Source of the DNA: an uncultured Methylobacillus sp.
GTDB taxonomy: Bacteria > Pseudomonadota > Gammaproteobacteria > Burkholderiales > Methylophilaceae
Reading direction: 5' to 3'
Assembly (NCBI GenBank): GCA_946481235.1
Contig: CAMLME010000121.1
Location: 1 to 5,723 of the forward strand
Length of the DNA stretch: 5,723 nucleotides
Positions 1 through 5,687 of this stretch are shown here, in pieces (the first letter of the stretch is position 1; the number at the start of each line of letters is the position of its first letter). Position numbers and translations under genes: made by a program. The notes beneath the pieces are model-generated. The model saw only the letters and a program-made list of their open reading frames with translations. It searched no databases and had not been told where the DNA came from.

Positions 1-102
1 CACCTCGCCAATGCCCTCTATCTCGTCGACCGGGCGTTCAAGGGGCAGGATAATGAAACGTCCGACCCGTCGCAGCTTGCACAGACGACAACGTCAGATT
101 GA
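1..102 (+). CDS. C-terminal fragment of an unidentified protein
   Basis: The first reading frame is open from the window edge to a TGA at 100-102 and encodes 33 residues. The start lies outside the window. The fragment opens with an amphipathic helix-like stretch (HLANALYLVDRAF) and ends in a polar, Thr/Ser/Gln-rich tail, which is typical of a disordered C-terminus. The HLANAL start is loosely reminiscent of the last helix of HDOD-domain proteins, but this is too short to assign a family. It lies 73 bases upstream of the SoxYZ-like gene on the same strand. A promoter-like sequence in the gap suggests the two need not be co-transcribed. The other two forward frames give less protein-like translations. 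Treat the function as unknown. Confidence 0.5.
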   Translation, partial: HLANALYLVDRAFKGQDNETSDPSQLAQTTTSD

Positions 103-140
103 ACTTTCCTTTTGAAACTGCAGTCCAGTATGTGCAAGTT

Positions 141-149
141 TGCTAATAT
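141..149 (+). promoter_or_regulatory. Putative extended -10 promoter of the SoxYZ-like gene
   Basis: The sequence TGCTAATAT fits an extended -10 element (TGn followed by a TATAAT-like hexamer). It lies 26 bases before the ATG at 176, which would give a leader of about 20 bases. No convincing -35 hexamer is seen at the usual spacing. TTGAAA at 112-117 is too far upstream (26-base spacer). This is inferred from sequence only. Confidence 0.4.
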
Positions 150-164
150 ACAAGAACAGCGATC

Positions 165-170
165 AGGAGA
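165..170 (+). promoter_or_regulatory. Shine-Dalgarno site that sets the SoxYZ-like start
   Basis: AGGAGA sits 5 bases before the ATG at 176. This supports that start over an in-frame TTG at 140, which would add 12 residues in front of an otherwise normal signal peptide and would overlap the likely promoter. Confidence 0.75.
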
Positions 171-175
171 ACGTT

Positions 176-979
176 ATGCGCATCACACGGGGTTACACAC
201 AGTTCATTGCACTCATCAGCCTTGGCCTGGCTTATAGCGGAAACGCGCTGGCCGAAGCATCGGATCAGTTATGGCCAGCGCTCAAGGAAAGCTTCTTCGC
301 CGGGAAAACCATCGAACCGGCATCGTTCATCAAGCTGGAAGGCCCCAAGCGTGCTGAAAGCGGCGCCCAAGTGCCGATCACCTTGACGATAGACAAAAAC
401 CTCGGCGAGCAGGATGCCATCAAGAAGGTCTACGTCATCGTCGATGCCAACCCGATTCCCTTGGCAGCGATTTACCACTTCACTGAACTGAGCGGCAAGC
501 CGCAAATCTCCACCCGCATCCGCATGGAAACCGACTCCTACATTCATGCTGTGGGTGAAACGGCGGACGGCAAGCTATATATGACGGCCATTGCCATCCG
601 CGCGGCCGGTGGCTGCGGCGGGCTGGTCGATGGCGACGATACCGCGATTCGTGCTGCTGCAGGCAAGATCAAGATGAACGTGGAAGCACCGGTGAAATTT
701 GGCGAACCCACAGCCGCAACGTTCCACATCAAGCACCCGATGTTCACAGGCTTGCAGCGCGACCTGGTTTCAGGCGGCTACAAACCGGCTTTCTATATCC
801 AGAAAGTCGCTTTCACCCATAACAGCAAGCCGGTGATGCACGCCGACTTTGCGGTTGGCGTTTCGGAAGATCCTTACCTGCGCTTTAGCTACTTGCCGGA
901 TAGCCCCGGTAGCCTGGAAGTGAAAGTAGATGACAATGAAGGAAAATCCTTTACTCAGGCAGTTGAGGTCAAAGGCTGA
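176..979 (+). CDS. Quinoprotein dehydrogenase-associated SoxYZ-like carrier (SoxY-SoxZ fusion)
   Basis: This 267-residue exported protein fuses a SoxY-like domain to a SoxZ-like domain. Residues 1-26 form a Sec signal peptide ending in ALA, with cleavage probable before Glu27. The SoxY-like part spans about residues 30-150 and ends in the carrier motif GGCGG (145-149). Cys147 is the only cysteine in the whole protein. The SoxZ-like part (about 160-267) contains KHPMFTGLQRD, which matches the HPMETG...D signature of SoxZ. In classical sulfur oxidation, SoxY carries sulfur intermediates on the Cys of a C-terminal GGCGG tail and SoxZ is its partner. Single-chain fusions of this kind are annotated beside PQQ-dependent dehydrogenases, with an unproven role. 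The start is fixed by AGGAGA upstream. The gene ends just before a strong terminator, so it appears to form its own transcript, apart from the possible tail gene upstream. The family call is strong; the cargo is unknown. Confidence 0.88.
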   Translation: MRITRGYTQFIALISLGLAYSGNALAEASDQLWPALKESFFAGKTIEPASFIKLEGPKRAESGAQVPITLTIDKNLGEQDAIKKVYVIVDANPIPLAAIYHFTELSGKPQISTRIRMETDSYIHAVGETADGKLYMTAIAIRAAGGCGGLVDGDDTAIRAAAGKIKMNVEAPVKFGEPTAATFHIKHPMFTGLQRDLVSGGYKPAFYIQKVAFTHNSKPVMHADFAVGVSEDPYLRFSYLPDSPGSLEVKVDDNEGKSFTQAVEVKG

Positions 980-998
980 TCTCGGGAACGGCAATAAA

Positions 999-1021
999 AA
1001 AGGGCGCTCCAGGCGCCCTTT
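999..1021. terminator. Bidirectional intrinsic terminator between convergent genes
   Basis: A perfect 9-bp stem (AAAGGGCGC at 999-1007 pairing with GCGCCCTTT at 1013-1021) encloses a 5-base loop. It lies between the stop of the SoxYZ-like gene (979) and the stop of the cytochrome b561 gene (1036). An A-run (996-1001) lies on the left and a T-rich stretch (1019-1027, interrupted by CA) on the right. It can therefore act as a Rho-independent terminator for both strands, best for the minus strand, where six U residues follow the GC stem. Confidence 0.88.
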
Positions 1022-1035
1022 CATTTTGAGCTCAC

Positions 1036-1638
1036 TCAGCCACGCAAGGACATCCGCTTCATCACATCGTCTTTATCCACCACCTTGTGCTTTATGGCTG
1101 CGGCCACATGCAGCACAATAACAATGATCAGCAGCCATGCGGTGATTTCGTGTACTTCCGTAAAGATTTCACGCAGTTCCGGGTCATCCAGTCCTTTGAC
1201 CAGAGGTATGCCGAACCACATGATGCCCCACTTGCTGAAAATCGACATCACGAAACCGCTGATCGGCATCACCAGCATCAATACATACAATGTCTTGTGC
1301 CCAGCATCGGCAAGCTTCTTTTCCCAGGCCTGCATGGTATCCGGGAAGGCCGGCGCCACATGCGTAAATCGCCAGAAAACCCGAAACAGGATAATGGCCA
1401 GCAAGGTAATACCTATGGATTTATGCAGATTGAAATAAAAGGTACGCACCGACACGGGTTCGGGAAGCGTCATGGTATAGATGCCCAGGTTGAACAAATC
1501 GAAAGCGGCGGTTTTAGGGGCATCCTTGGGAAGCTCGTGCATCCAGAAGCCAAGCGCCAGCATCGCGATAATCAGCAGAGCGATCAGCCAATGCAGGATA
1601 ATTGCTGTTTTCGTATAGCGTTCTACGGTATCGTTCAT
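1036..1638 (-). CDS. Cytochrome b561 (CybB-type di-haem membrane protein)
   Basis: This 200-residue four-helix inner-membrane protein belongs to the bacterial cytochrome b561 (CybB) family, whose members exchange electrons with quinones through two b haems. The helices lie at about residues 13-33, 71-91, 115-135 and 163-183. Likely haem ligands are His16, His72, His163 and His177. The last pair is 14 residues apart in helix 4, as in the E. coli protein. The start is the ATG at 1636-1638; a TTG one codon upstream is possible but less likely. The ribosome site is weak (GGA close to the ATG). The loop between helices 1 and 2 (about 35-70) is longer than in the roughly 176-residue E. coli CybB. 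The gene lies between the two Sox-like genes, convergent with one and divergent from the other. It could pass electrons between their periplasmic chemistry and the quinone pool. The family call is firm, while the partner is inferred. Confidence 0.92.
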   Translation of the reverse strand: MNDTVERYTKTAIILHWLIALLIIAMLALGFWMHELPKDAPKTAAFDLFNLGIYTMTLPEPVSVRTFYFNLHKSIGITLLAIILFRVFWRFTHVAPAFPDTMQAWEKKLADAGHKTLYVLMLVMPISGFVMSIFSKWGIMWFGIPLVKGLDDPELREIFTEVHEITAWLLIIVIVLHVAAAIKHKVVDKDDVMKRMSLRG

Positions 1639-1667
1639 CAAATCCAGCCTGTCGTCGGTTAAATAAT

Positions 1668-1688
1668 CTCCAGCATTTAAACCTGGAG
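1668..1688. promoter_or_regulatory. Dyad in the divergent intergenic region, possible operator
   Basis: CTCCAG (1668-1673) and CTGGAG (1683-1688) are perfect inverted arms around a 9-base AT-rich centre containing TTTAAA. The dyad lies 30-50 bases upstream of the cytochrome b561 ATG. Size and symmetry suit a dimeric repressor or activator site, or a small hairpin in the mRNA leader. No known regulator consensus was recognised. Confidence 0.35.
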
Positions 1689-1697
1689 CCCTGCCGA

Positions 1698-1703
1698 AAT
1701 ATA
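1698..1703 (-). promoter_or_regulatory. Possible -10 element for cytochrome b561
   Basis: Read on the minus strand, this hexamer is TATATT, about 60 bases upstream of the b561 start codon. It would place the dyad at 1668-1688 in the early transcribed leader. No -35 hexamer is found at 16-18 bases; the nearest candidate, TTGCCG, is 23 bases away. This is a weak call. Confidence 0.25.
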
Positions 1704-1836
1704 CACTTTTTTGCCGGCATCATCATCGGCAATGCCACTTGGTCTATAAGCTTCGCAGAACCGTGCCAGTACCCGACAGTCCAACCGGAAATGGCATAAT
1801 GGCCCTGATCTGGCAATGCACTTTCAGGCTTCAAAA

Positions 1837-1842
1837 AGAGGA
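1837..1842 (+). promoter_or_regulatory. Shine-Dalgarno site that sets the SoxH-like hydrolase start
   Basis: AGAGGA lies 9 bases before the ATG at 1852. It favours this start over the in-frame ATG at 1816, which would place a basic 12-residue extension in front of a normal signal peptide and has no good ribosome site of its own. Confidence 0.65.
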
Positions 1843-1851
1843 AAAAGTTTC

Positions 1852-2763
1852 ATGCATAAAGCGTTGATGTTATTCATCGGGATATTCGCTTGCTTCGCTG
1901 CGCAGGCCGCGCCCTTGCCCATGGAGGAGGTGACATCCGGCGTTTACGTGCACCATGGCGTGCATGAAGACCTTGATCACGGTTATCACGGCGACATCTG
2001 CAACATCGGTTTCATTGTCGGCGAAAAAGGCGTCGCCATCATCGACAGCGGCGGCAGCCTGGCCATTGGACAGCAACTCAAGGAAGCCGTACGCAAAATC
2101 ACGCCATTGCCCATCCTGTATGTCATCAATACCCATGTGCATCCCGATCATATTTTCGGCAATGCAGCCTTTCTTGCAGACAAACCGGTGTATGTAGGCC
2201 ATGCCAATCTCGCAAAAGCCATGGAATTACGCAAGGACGCCTACCTTCGCAATAATGCGGCCTGGCTGGGAGATGCCGCAGCAGGCAGTGAAATCGTCAA
2301 ACCGACGCAGGAAGTCTCTACGTCACTGGAGCTCGATCTGGGCGGGCGCATCCTGCTGTTGAACGCCTATCCGACAGCTCATACGAATACCGATCTTACC
2401 GTGCTCGACCACAACACATCGACGCTATGGAGCGGAGATCTGCTGTTCGTCGAACGCACACCCTCGATTGATGGCGATATCAAGGGCTGGCTCAGCGTGA
2501 TCGAGAAATTGCGTACCGTCTCCCCATTGCACGTCATCCCCGGGCATGGTCCCGTCGTGACCGACTGGAACCTTGCCCTGAGTAATGAACAGCGCTATCT
2601 GGAGACGCTGCTTGCAGACATTCGCAGCAGTATCAAGAATGGCGAAACCATGGAGCAAGCAATGGATTCGGCTGCTGCTGCCGAAAAGGAAAACTGGATA
2701 TTATTCGATATCGTCAATCGCCGGAATGTAAATATCCTTTATCCTGCATTGGAATGGGAATGA
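1852..2763 (+). CDS. Exported SoxH-like zinc hydrolase (quinoprotein relay system metallohydrolase, metallo-beta-lactamase fold)
   Basis: This 303-residue protein has a Sec signal peptide (residues 1-19, ending AQA) followed by a metallo-beta-lactamase fold. The metal-binding residues are complete: THVHPDH at 94-100 (His95, His97, Asp99, His100), His177 in PTAHTNTD, Asp196 in SGDLLF and His232 in PGHGP. This pattern predicts a di-metal periplasmic hydrolase. SoxH-like enzymes of this kind are annotated near PQQ dehydrogenases together with SoxYZ-like carriers, hence the 'quinoprotein relay system' name. Cleavage of a thioester-like or sulfur-bound cargo from the carrier is a plausible but untested role. 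A His/Asp-rich stretch (34-48) precedes the first beta-strands and could bind extra metal. The gene is divergent from cytochrome b561. A generic beta-lactamase or glyoxalase-like role is the main alternative. Confidence 0.85.
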   Translation: MHKALMLFIGIFACFAAQAAPLPMEEVTSGVYVHHGVHEDLDHGYHGDICNIGFIVGEKGVAIIDSGGSLAIGQQLKEAVRKITPLPILYVINTHVHPDHIFGNAAFLADKPVYVGHANLAKAMELRKDAYLRNNAAWLGDAAAGSEIVKPTQEVSTSLELDLGGRILLLNAYPTAHTNTDLTVLDHNTSTLWSGDLLFVERTPSIDGDIKGWLSVIEKLRTVSPLHVIPGHGPVVTDWNLALSNEQRYLETLLADIRSSIKNGETMEQAMDSAAAAEKENWILFDIVNRRNVNILYPALEWE

Positions 2764-2823
2764 GCCATGCCGCTTCGTACATCACTTTCATCCTGTTGTT
2801 TTTTTGAAGGCTTTCAGGAATAA

Positions 2824-2878
2824 GCTGCGTTTTCTCTTGCTGCTATAATGCGGCCTTTTAACCATTCCTCAACGCAGC
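2824..2878. repeat. 8-bp inverted repeat bracketing the tonB promoter
   Basis: GCTGCGTT at 2824-2831 is the exact reverse complement of AACGCAGC at 2871-2878. The 39-base interval contains the predicted -10 box. The arms could be paired operator half-sites. An 8-bp match in a gap of this size could also arise by chance. Confidence 0.3.
2841..2849 (+). promoter_or_regulatory. Extended -10 promoter for the tonB-kinase operon
   Basis: TGCTATAAT is a perfect sigma-70 extended -10 (TGn followed by consensus TATAAT). Transcription would start near 2856, leaving a leader of about 45 bases before the ATG at 2901. There is no good -35 hexamer at 17 bases, which is usual for extended -10 promoters. 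It is the best promoter in the window. Confidence 0.7.
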
Positions 2879-2900
2879 AGCCCTTCAGAAAAACATTTTC

Positions 2901-3659
2901 ATGCCCGGCGCCGGTCTCATCAATAATCTCAAACATTACAGCTTGGCATGGGCCCTGGTGGTGTCGGTCATTCTGCATGCGGTTCTAGTCGGTTTCCTGC
3001 GCCCGTTCAAATTCGATGCACCGATTCAGAAGCCTCCATTGACGGTCGAAATCGTGCAGCCAAAACCCGAACCGCCGGCTGAGATAGTGGCCCCACCGGA
3101 ACCCCCAAAACCGGAGCCGCCGAAGCCGGAACCTAAGCCCGAGCCGCCACCCATCAAAAAGCCTGCTCCTCCGAAACCCATTGAACAGCCTGCGCCTGCC
3201 AAGGTGCCGGATACGCCACCGCCCGCTGAACCGCCACGAACGGAACCGCCTTCACCGCCGGTGATCTCTGCTGCGCCGAAGGTCGAGGAGCCGCCACCTG
3301 TATTCACCGCCCCCCCGCCTCCGCCGGAGCCACCCAAACCAGTGGGACCGACAGAAGCGGATATCGAATCGGCACGGCAAGCCTATGGCAACTCACTCAG
3401 CCGCGAAATCGGCAAGCACAAGCGTTACCCGCGCATCGCCCAAATGCGCGGCTGGGAAGGCACCGTGCGCTTGCTGCTGGAAATCGATACCAATGGCAAG
3501 GTCGTTTCGGTCAACGTTGAAGAAGCTAGCGACCGCGAAGTATTCAATACCGAGGCGCTGGAAATGGTGAAAAGAATGGTACAGCCGCCGCCCATTCCCG
3601 ACACCTTACGCGGACGCAGCTTCACCGTGCGCGTACCGATTTCCTTCCGCCTGGAATAA
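2901..3659 (+). CDS. TonB-family energy transducer
   Basis: This 252-residue protein has the usual TonB layout. A short cytoplasmic N-terminus leads into one membrane helix (about 14-33) carrying the Ser-x3-His signature (Ser22, His26) that couples TonB to ExbB/ExbD. A long Pro/Lys/Glu-rich periplasmic spacer follows (about 41-150). The C-terminal TonB domain (about 160-252) contains YP (176-177), GWEGTVRLLLEID and a final beta-strand VRVPISFRLE. Such proteins use the proton motive force to open outer-membrane receptors for siderophores, vitamin B12, metals or carbohydrates. No clear Shine-Dalgarno precedes the ATG, so translation may be weak or leader-dependent. No exbB, exbD or receptor gene is in the window, so the energy complex is presumably encoded elsewhere. 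The histidine kinase gene starts 12 bases after its stop, suggesting co-transcription and possibly regulation of the same uptake process. Confidence 0.92.
   Translation: MPGAGLINNLKHYSLAWALVVSVILHAVLVGFLRPFKFDAPIQKPPLTVEIVQPKPEPPAEIVAPPEPPKPEPPKPEPKPEPPPIKKPAPPKPIEQPAPAKVPDTPPPAEPPRTEPPSPPVISAAPKVEEPPPVFTAPPPPPEPPKPVGPTEADIESARQAYGNSLSREIGKHKRYPRIAQMRGWEGTVRLLLEIDTNGKVVSVNVEEASDREVFNTEALEMVKRMVQPPPIPDTLRGRSFTVRVPISFRLE
3021..3350 (+). repeat. Low-complexity proline-rich coding repeat in tonB
   Basis: Codons 41-150 are dominated by Pro with Lys and Glu, including runs of PKPEPP-like units between about 3099 and 3160. This forms the rigid spacer that spans the periplasm. At DNA level it is a degenerate GC-rich repeat that may vary in length between strains. 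The opposite strand reads as a glycine-rich open frame, which is an artefact. Confidence 0.8.
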
Positions 3660-3671
3660 GTTACGCGATTC

Positions 3672-5129
3672 ATGGCGCAGCGCAAATCAAAATCGCTGAA
3701 GCAATTGCTGCTGACCCATGAGCTGATCTTCATCCTGCTTATCGTGTTGGCCGGTGTCGCCGGCGCCACCGGCATTCACTACTGGCAGCAGGCCTCCTAC
3801 GAATCATTGCGCATCAACCGCCTGATTCAGGAAATCCAGCAAACTCGCGGCGACCTCTACCGCCAGATGAAAGAGCTTTTCGATGCCTATTTTCTCGATG
3901 ACACGCAAGCGCGTGCGGAGTACGACGGCTATACGCGATCGGTAGAGCGACACTTCCGGGAGTTGCGCGGTTTGGCGGTTGGAACAGAGGAATTGGACGC
4001 CATCGCCCAGCTCGAACACAGCTACCGCGATTTTCTGCACGAAACCGGCGATATCCTGCATCGCCACAGCGAGATGCCCAGCGATGCATTGCGCAAGGCG
4101 TTGAATACCGATCTAGAAACCGGCGTTTTCAGCCGTTATGAAGCGATTTCGGCACACGCCGAACGCTTGCTGACCTTGAAACAACAGGAGTTGCAGAACC
4201 GGCTGGAGGATGCCAATCGCACTGCCATCGTCCTTCTCGCCATCCCCATCGGCCTGGCAGCACTGCTATTGATGTTTTCCCGATTTTTCCTGAAGCGTGC
4301 CATTGTCCGGCCGATTTCAGACATCCTGCACGCTACCACGGAAATCAGCGCCGGGAGGCTGGAGCATAAGGCGCCTACCGAAGGCGCTGCCGAACTGGCG
4401 ACACTGGCCGAAGCCATCAATCGAATGGCGGAGGACCTGGCGCGCAGCCAGGAAGCCTTGGTCCGCAGCGAAAAGCAGGCAGCGCAAGGAGCCTTAGTGC
4501 CTATGCTGGCACATAATATCCGCAACCCGCTCGCCAGCATCCGCGCAACGGCGCAGGTGGCGGATTCGCCGGAGCTTGACGATGAAACGCGCGAAGCTCT
4601 GACCGGCATCATCGATGCCGTCGACAGGCTGGAACGCTGGACCGGAGCAATGCTCGCCTATCTGCATCCGCTCAAGCCGCAGCCGGTTGCTTGCAGCCTG
4701 CAATCAATCATTCAGGGAGCGCTCACTCCCTTGCAACAAAAACTCAGAGAAAAGGCGATGCTAGTGAATCCTCCTTCTCTCGATAAAAACGATACCGTCA
4801 CCCTGGATGAGCATCTGCTGGAACAGGCCCTTTATAACCTGTTGATGAATGCAATCGACGCCTCCGCTACCGGAGCTGCGATTTCCATCACTTGTGAAAT
4901 TTCAGCCGACCGGGTAGCCATCCACATCGCAGATCGCGGGGCAGGCATGCCCTTCAAACCTGACCCGGGAGCGCTTAGCCCCGGGCCCTCGACAAAACGT
5001 TTCGGAACCGGGCTCGGGATACCATTTGCATTTAAGGCATGCGAAGCCTTGGGTGGCAGTCTCGCCTTTCATCCACGCGAAGGCAGCGGAACAATCGTAA
5101 GCCTCACTCTTCCTCGCAATATCGAATAA
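3672..5129 (+). CDS. Membrane sensor histidine kinase with HAMP domain
   Basis: This 485-residue inner-membrane kinase has a first helix at about 15-36, a periplasmic sensor region (about 37-183) that looks all-helical, and a second helix at about 184-206. A HAMP linker follows (about 207-259), then the dimerisation/phosphoacceptor domain with His281 in LAHNIRNPLASI. The ATP-binding domain has an N-box (Asn389/Asn393 in YNLLMNAIDA), G1 (DRGAG, 421-425) and G2 (GTGLG, 445-449). The H-box and the STKRFGTGLG lid resemble NtrB/AtoS-type kinases, which usually pair with sigma-54-dependent regulators. Asn282 replaces the acidic residue normally next to the phosphoacceptor His. The gene starts 12 bases after tonB without a strong ribosome site, so translation may be coupled. 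No response regulator is in the window, and the next gene is convergent. The ligand is unknown; the tonB linkage hints at a transported nutrient. Confidence 0.9.
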   Translation: MAQRKSKSLKQLLLTHELIFILLIVLAGVAGATGIHYWQQASYESLRINRLIQEIQQTRGDLYRQMKELFDAYFLDDTQARAEYDGYTRSVERHFRELRGLAVGTEELDAIAQLEHSYRDFLHETGDILHRHSEMPSDALRKALNTDLETGVFSRYEAISAHAERLLTLKQQELQNRLEDANRTAIVLLAIPIGLAALLLMFSRFFLKRAIVRPISDILHATTEISAGRLEHKAPTEGAAELATLAEAINRMAEDLARSQEALVRSEKQAAQGALVPMLAHNIRNPLASIRATAQVADSPELDDETREALTGIIDAVDRLERWTGAMLAYLHPLKPQPVACSLQSIIQGALTPLQQKLREKAMLVNPPSLDKNDTVTLDEHLLEQALYNLLMNAIDASATGAAISITCEISADRVAIHIADRGAGMPFKPDPGALSPGPSTKRFGTGLGIPFAFKACEALGGSLAFHPREGSGTIVSLTLPRNIE

Positions 5130-5138
5130 CCCGCTTTC

Positions 5139-5687
5139 TCATCCGCATCGCCAGGTGTACAGGCTCCGATAGTGCGCGCCTTGTTCATCCGAGATGGATT
5201 CGACCAGGGAAAACTCCTCGACTTTCCAGTCCGGAAGCATGATCGACTGCGCCTCGACAGGTTGCGCCATCTTTCGCAGCAAGGTCACATGTGGAGTGAA
5301 TCCGCGCCGGTCGAATTCGATGCCGGCATCACTCACCACCGAACGCAGATTCTCCGAAAGACTTAGCAACGAAGCCACGCCATCCTCGGGTGCCGCAAAG
5401 GCAATCTGGTTATGACGCCAGCAGGAGATCCGTTGCAGGCAAAAAGAAAATGGCGCAAATTCCATTTCATCGACTCGCAGCCGAAGCTCCTCGATTTTTC
5501 TTCGTTGCACTTCCCCAAGAAAAAGTAGCGTGAGATGCAGCGTTTCCGCACGCATCGCACGCCCGCCGAAACGCTTCTGATATTGCACCGCCAGCGCATG
5601 CAGCTTCCGGCGCAACTCCGGAGAAGGCCACAGGGAAAAAAATACCCGCGCGCATTCGGTGCTTTTATTCTTTCCGGGAATATTCAT
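5139..5687 (-). CDS. thpR: RNA 2',3'-cyclic phosphodiesterase (ThpR/LigT family)
   Basis: This 182-residue cytoplasmic 2H phosphoesterase has both catalytic signatures: HLT at 51-53 (LHLTLLFLG) and HVT at 133-135 (TPHVTLLRK), with the characteristic RVFFSLWP start of the fold at 14-21. Family members hydrolyse 2',3'-cyclic phosphodiester ends of RNA to 2'-phosphates and can act in reverse as 2'-5' RNA ligases. The length is typical. The ATG at 5687 gives a 13-residue leader before the fold. The ribosome site is weak; a GAGG lies 12 bases upstream, further than ideal. The gene converges on the histidine kinase, with only 9 bases between stop codons and no obvious terminator, so read-through antisense transcripts are possible. 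It is probably functionally unrelated to its neighbours. The family call is firm, while the in vivo substrate is not known. Confidence 0.9.
   Translation of the reverse strand: MNIPGKNKSTECARVFFSLWPSPELRRKLHALAVQYQKRFGGRAMRAETLHLTLLFLGEVQRRKIEELRLRVDEMEFAPFSFCLQRISCWRHNQIAFAAPEDGVASLLSLSENLRSVVSDAGIEFDRRGFTPHVTLLRKMAQPVEAQSIMLPDWKVEEFSLVESISDEQGAHYRSLYTWRCG

Noticed and set aside
1087..1662. Long open frame of 191 codons on the plus strand across the cytochrome b561 gene
   Set aside because: Its translation is His/Gln-rich with no recognisable domain, while the minus strand encodes a complete b561 with all haem ligands. It is a shadow frame.
1801..1835. Sigma-54-like TGGCA element before the SoxH-like gene
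   Set aside because: The GG and GC dinucleotides are not at the required 10-base spacing, so it does not fit the -24/-12 promoter.
1885..1896. Possible lipobox at Cys14 of the SoxH-like signal peptide
   Set aside because: The residues before the Cys (I-F-A) do not fit the lipobox well, and a good signal peptidase I site (AQA) follows. A soluble periplasmic protein is more likely.
3026..3337. Glycine-rich open frame on the minus strand inside tonB
   Set aside because: It is the complement of proline codons in the TonB spacer. Gly/Ser runs are expected and no start signal supports it.
3750..3773. 7-bp inverted repeat (GCCGGTG / CACCGGC) near the start of the kinase gene
   Set aside because: It lies within codons for the Ala/Gly-rich first membrane helix, where GC-rich palindromes arise easily. 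There is no T-run, so it is not a terminator.
4136..4612. 158-codon minus-strand open frame inside the histidine kinase gene
   Set aside because: A Ser/Ala/Arg-rich translation typical of antisense frames in GC-rich genes; the kinase motifs on the plus strand are intact.
4964..4985. Repeated CCCGGG that can pair into a hairpin late in the kinase gene
   Set aside because: It encodes the Pro/Gly-rich ATP-lid region (around residues 431-438) and is followed by no T-run. Best explained by coding constraint.
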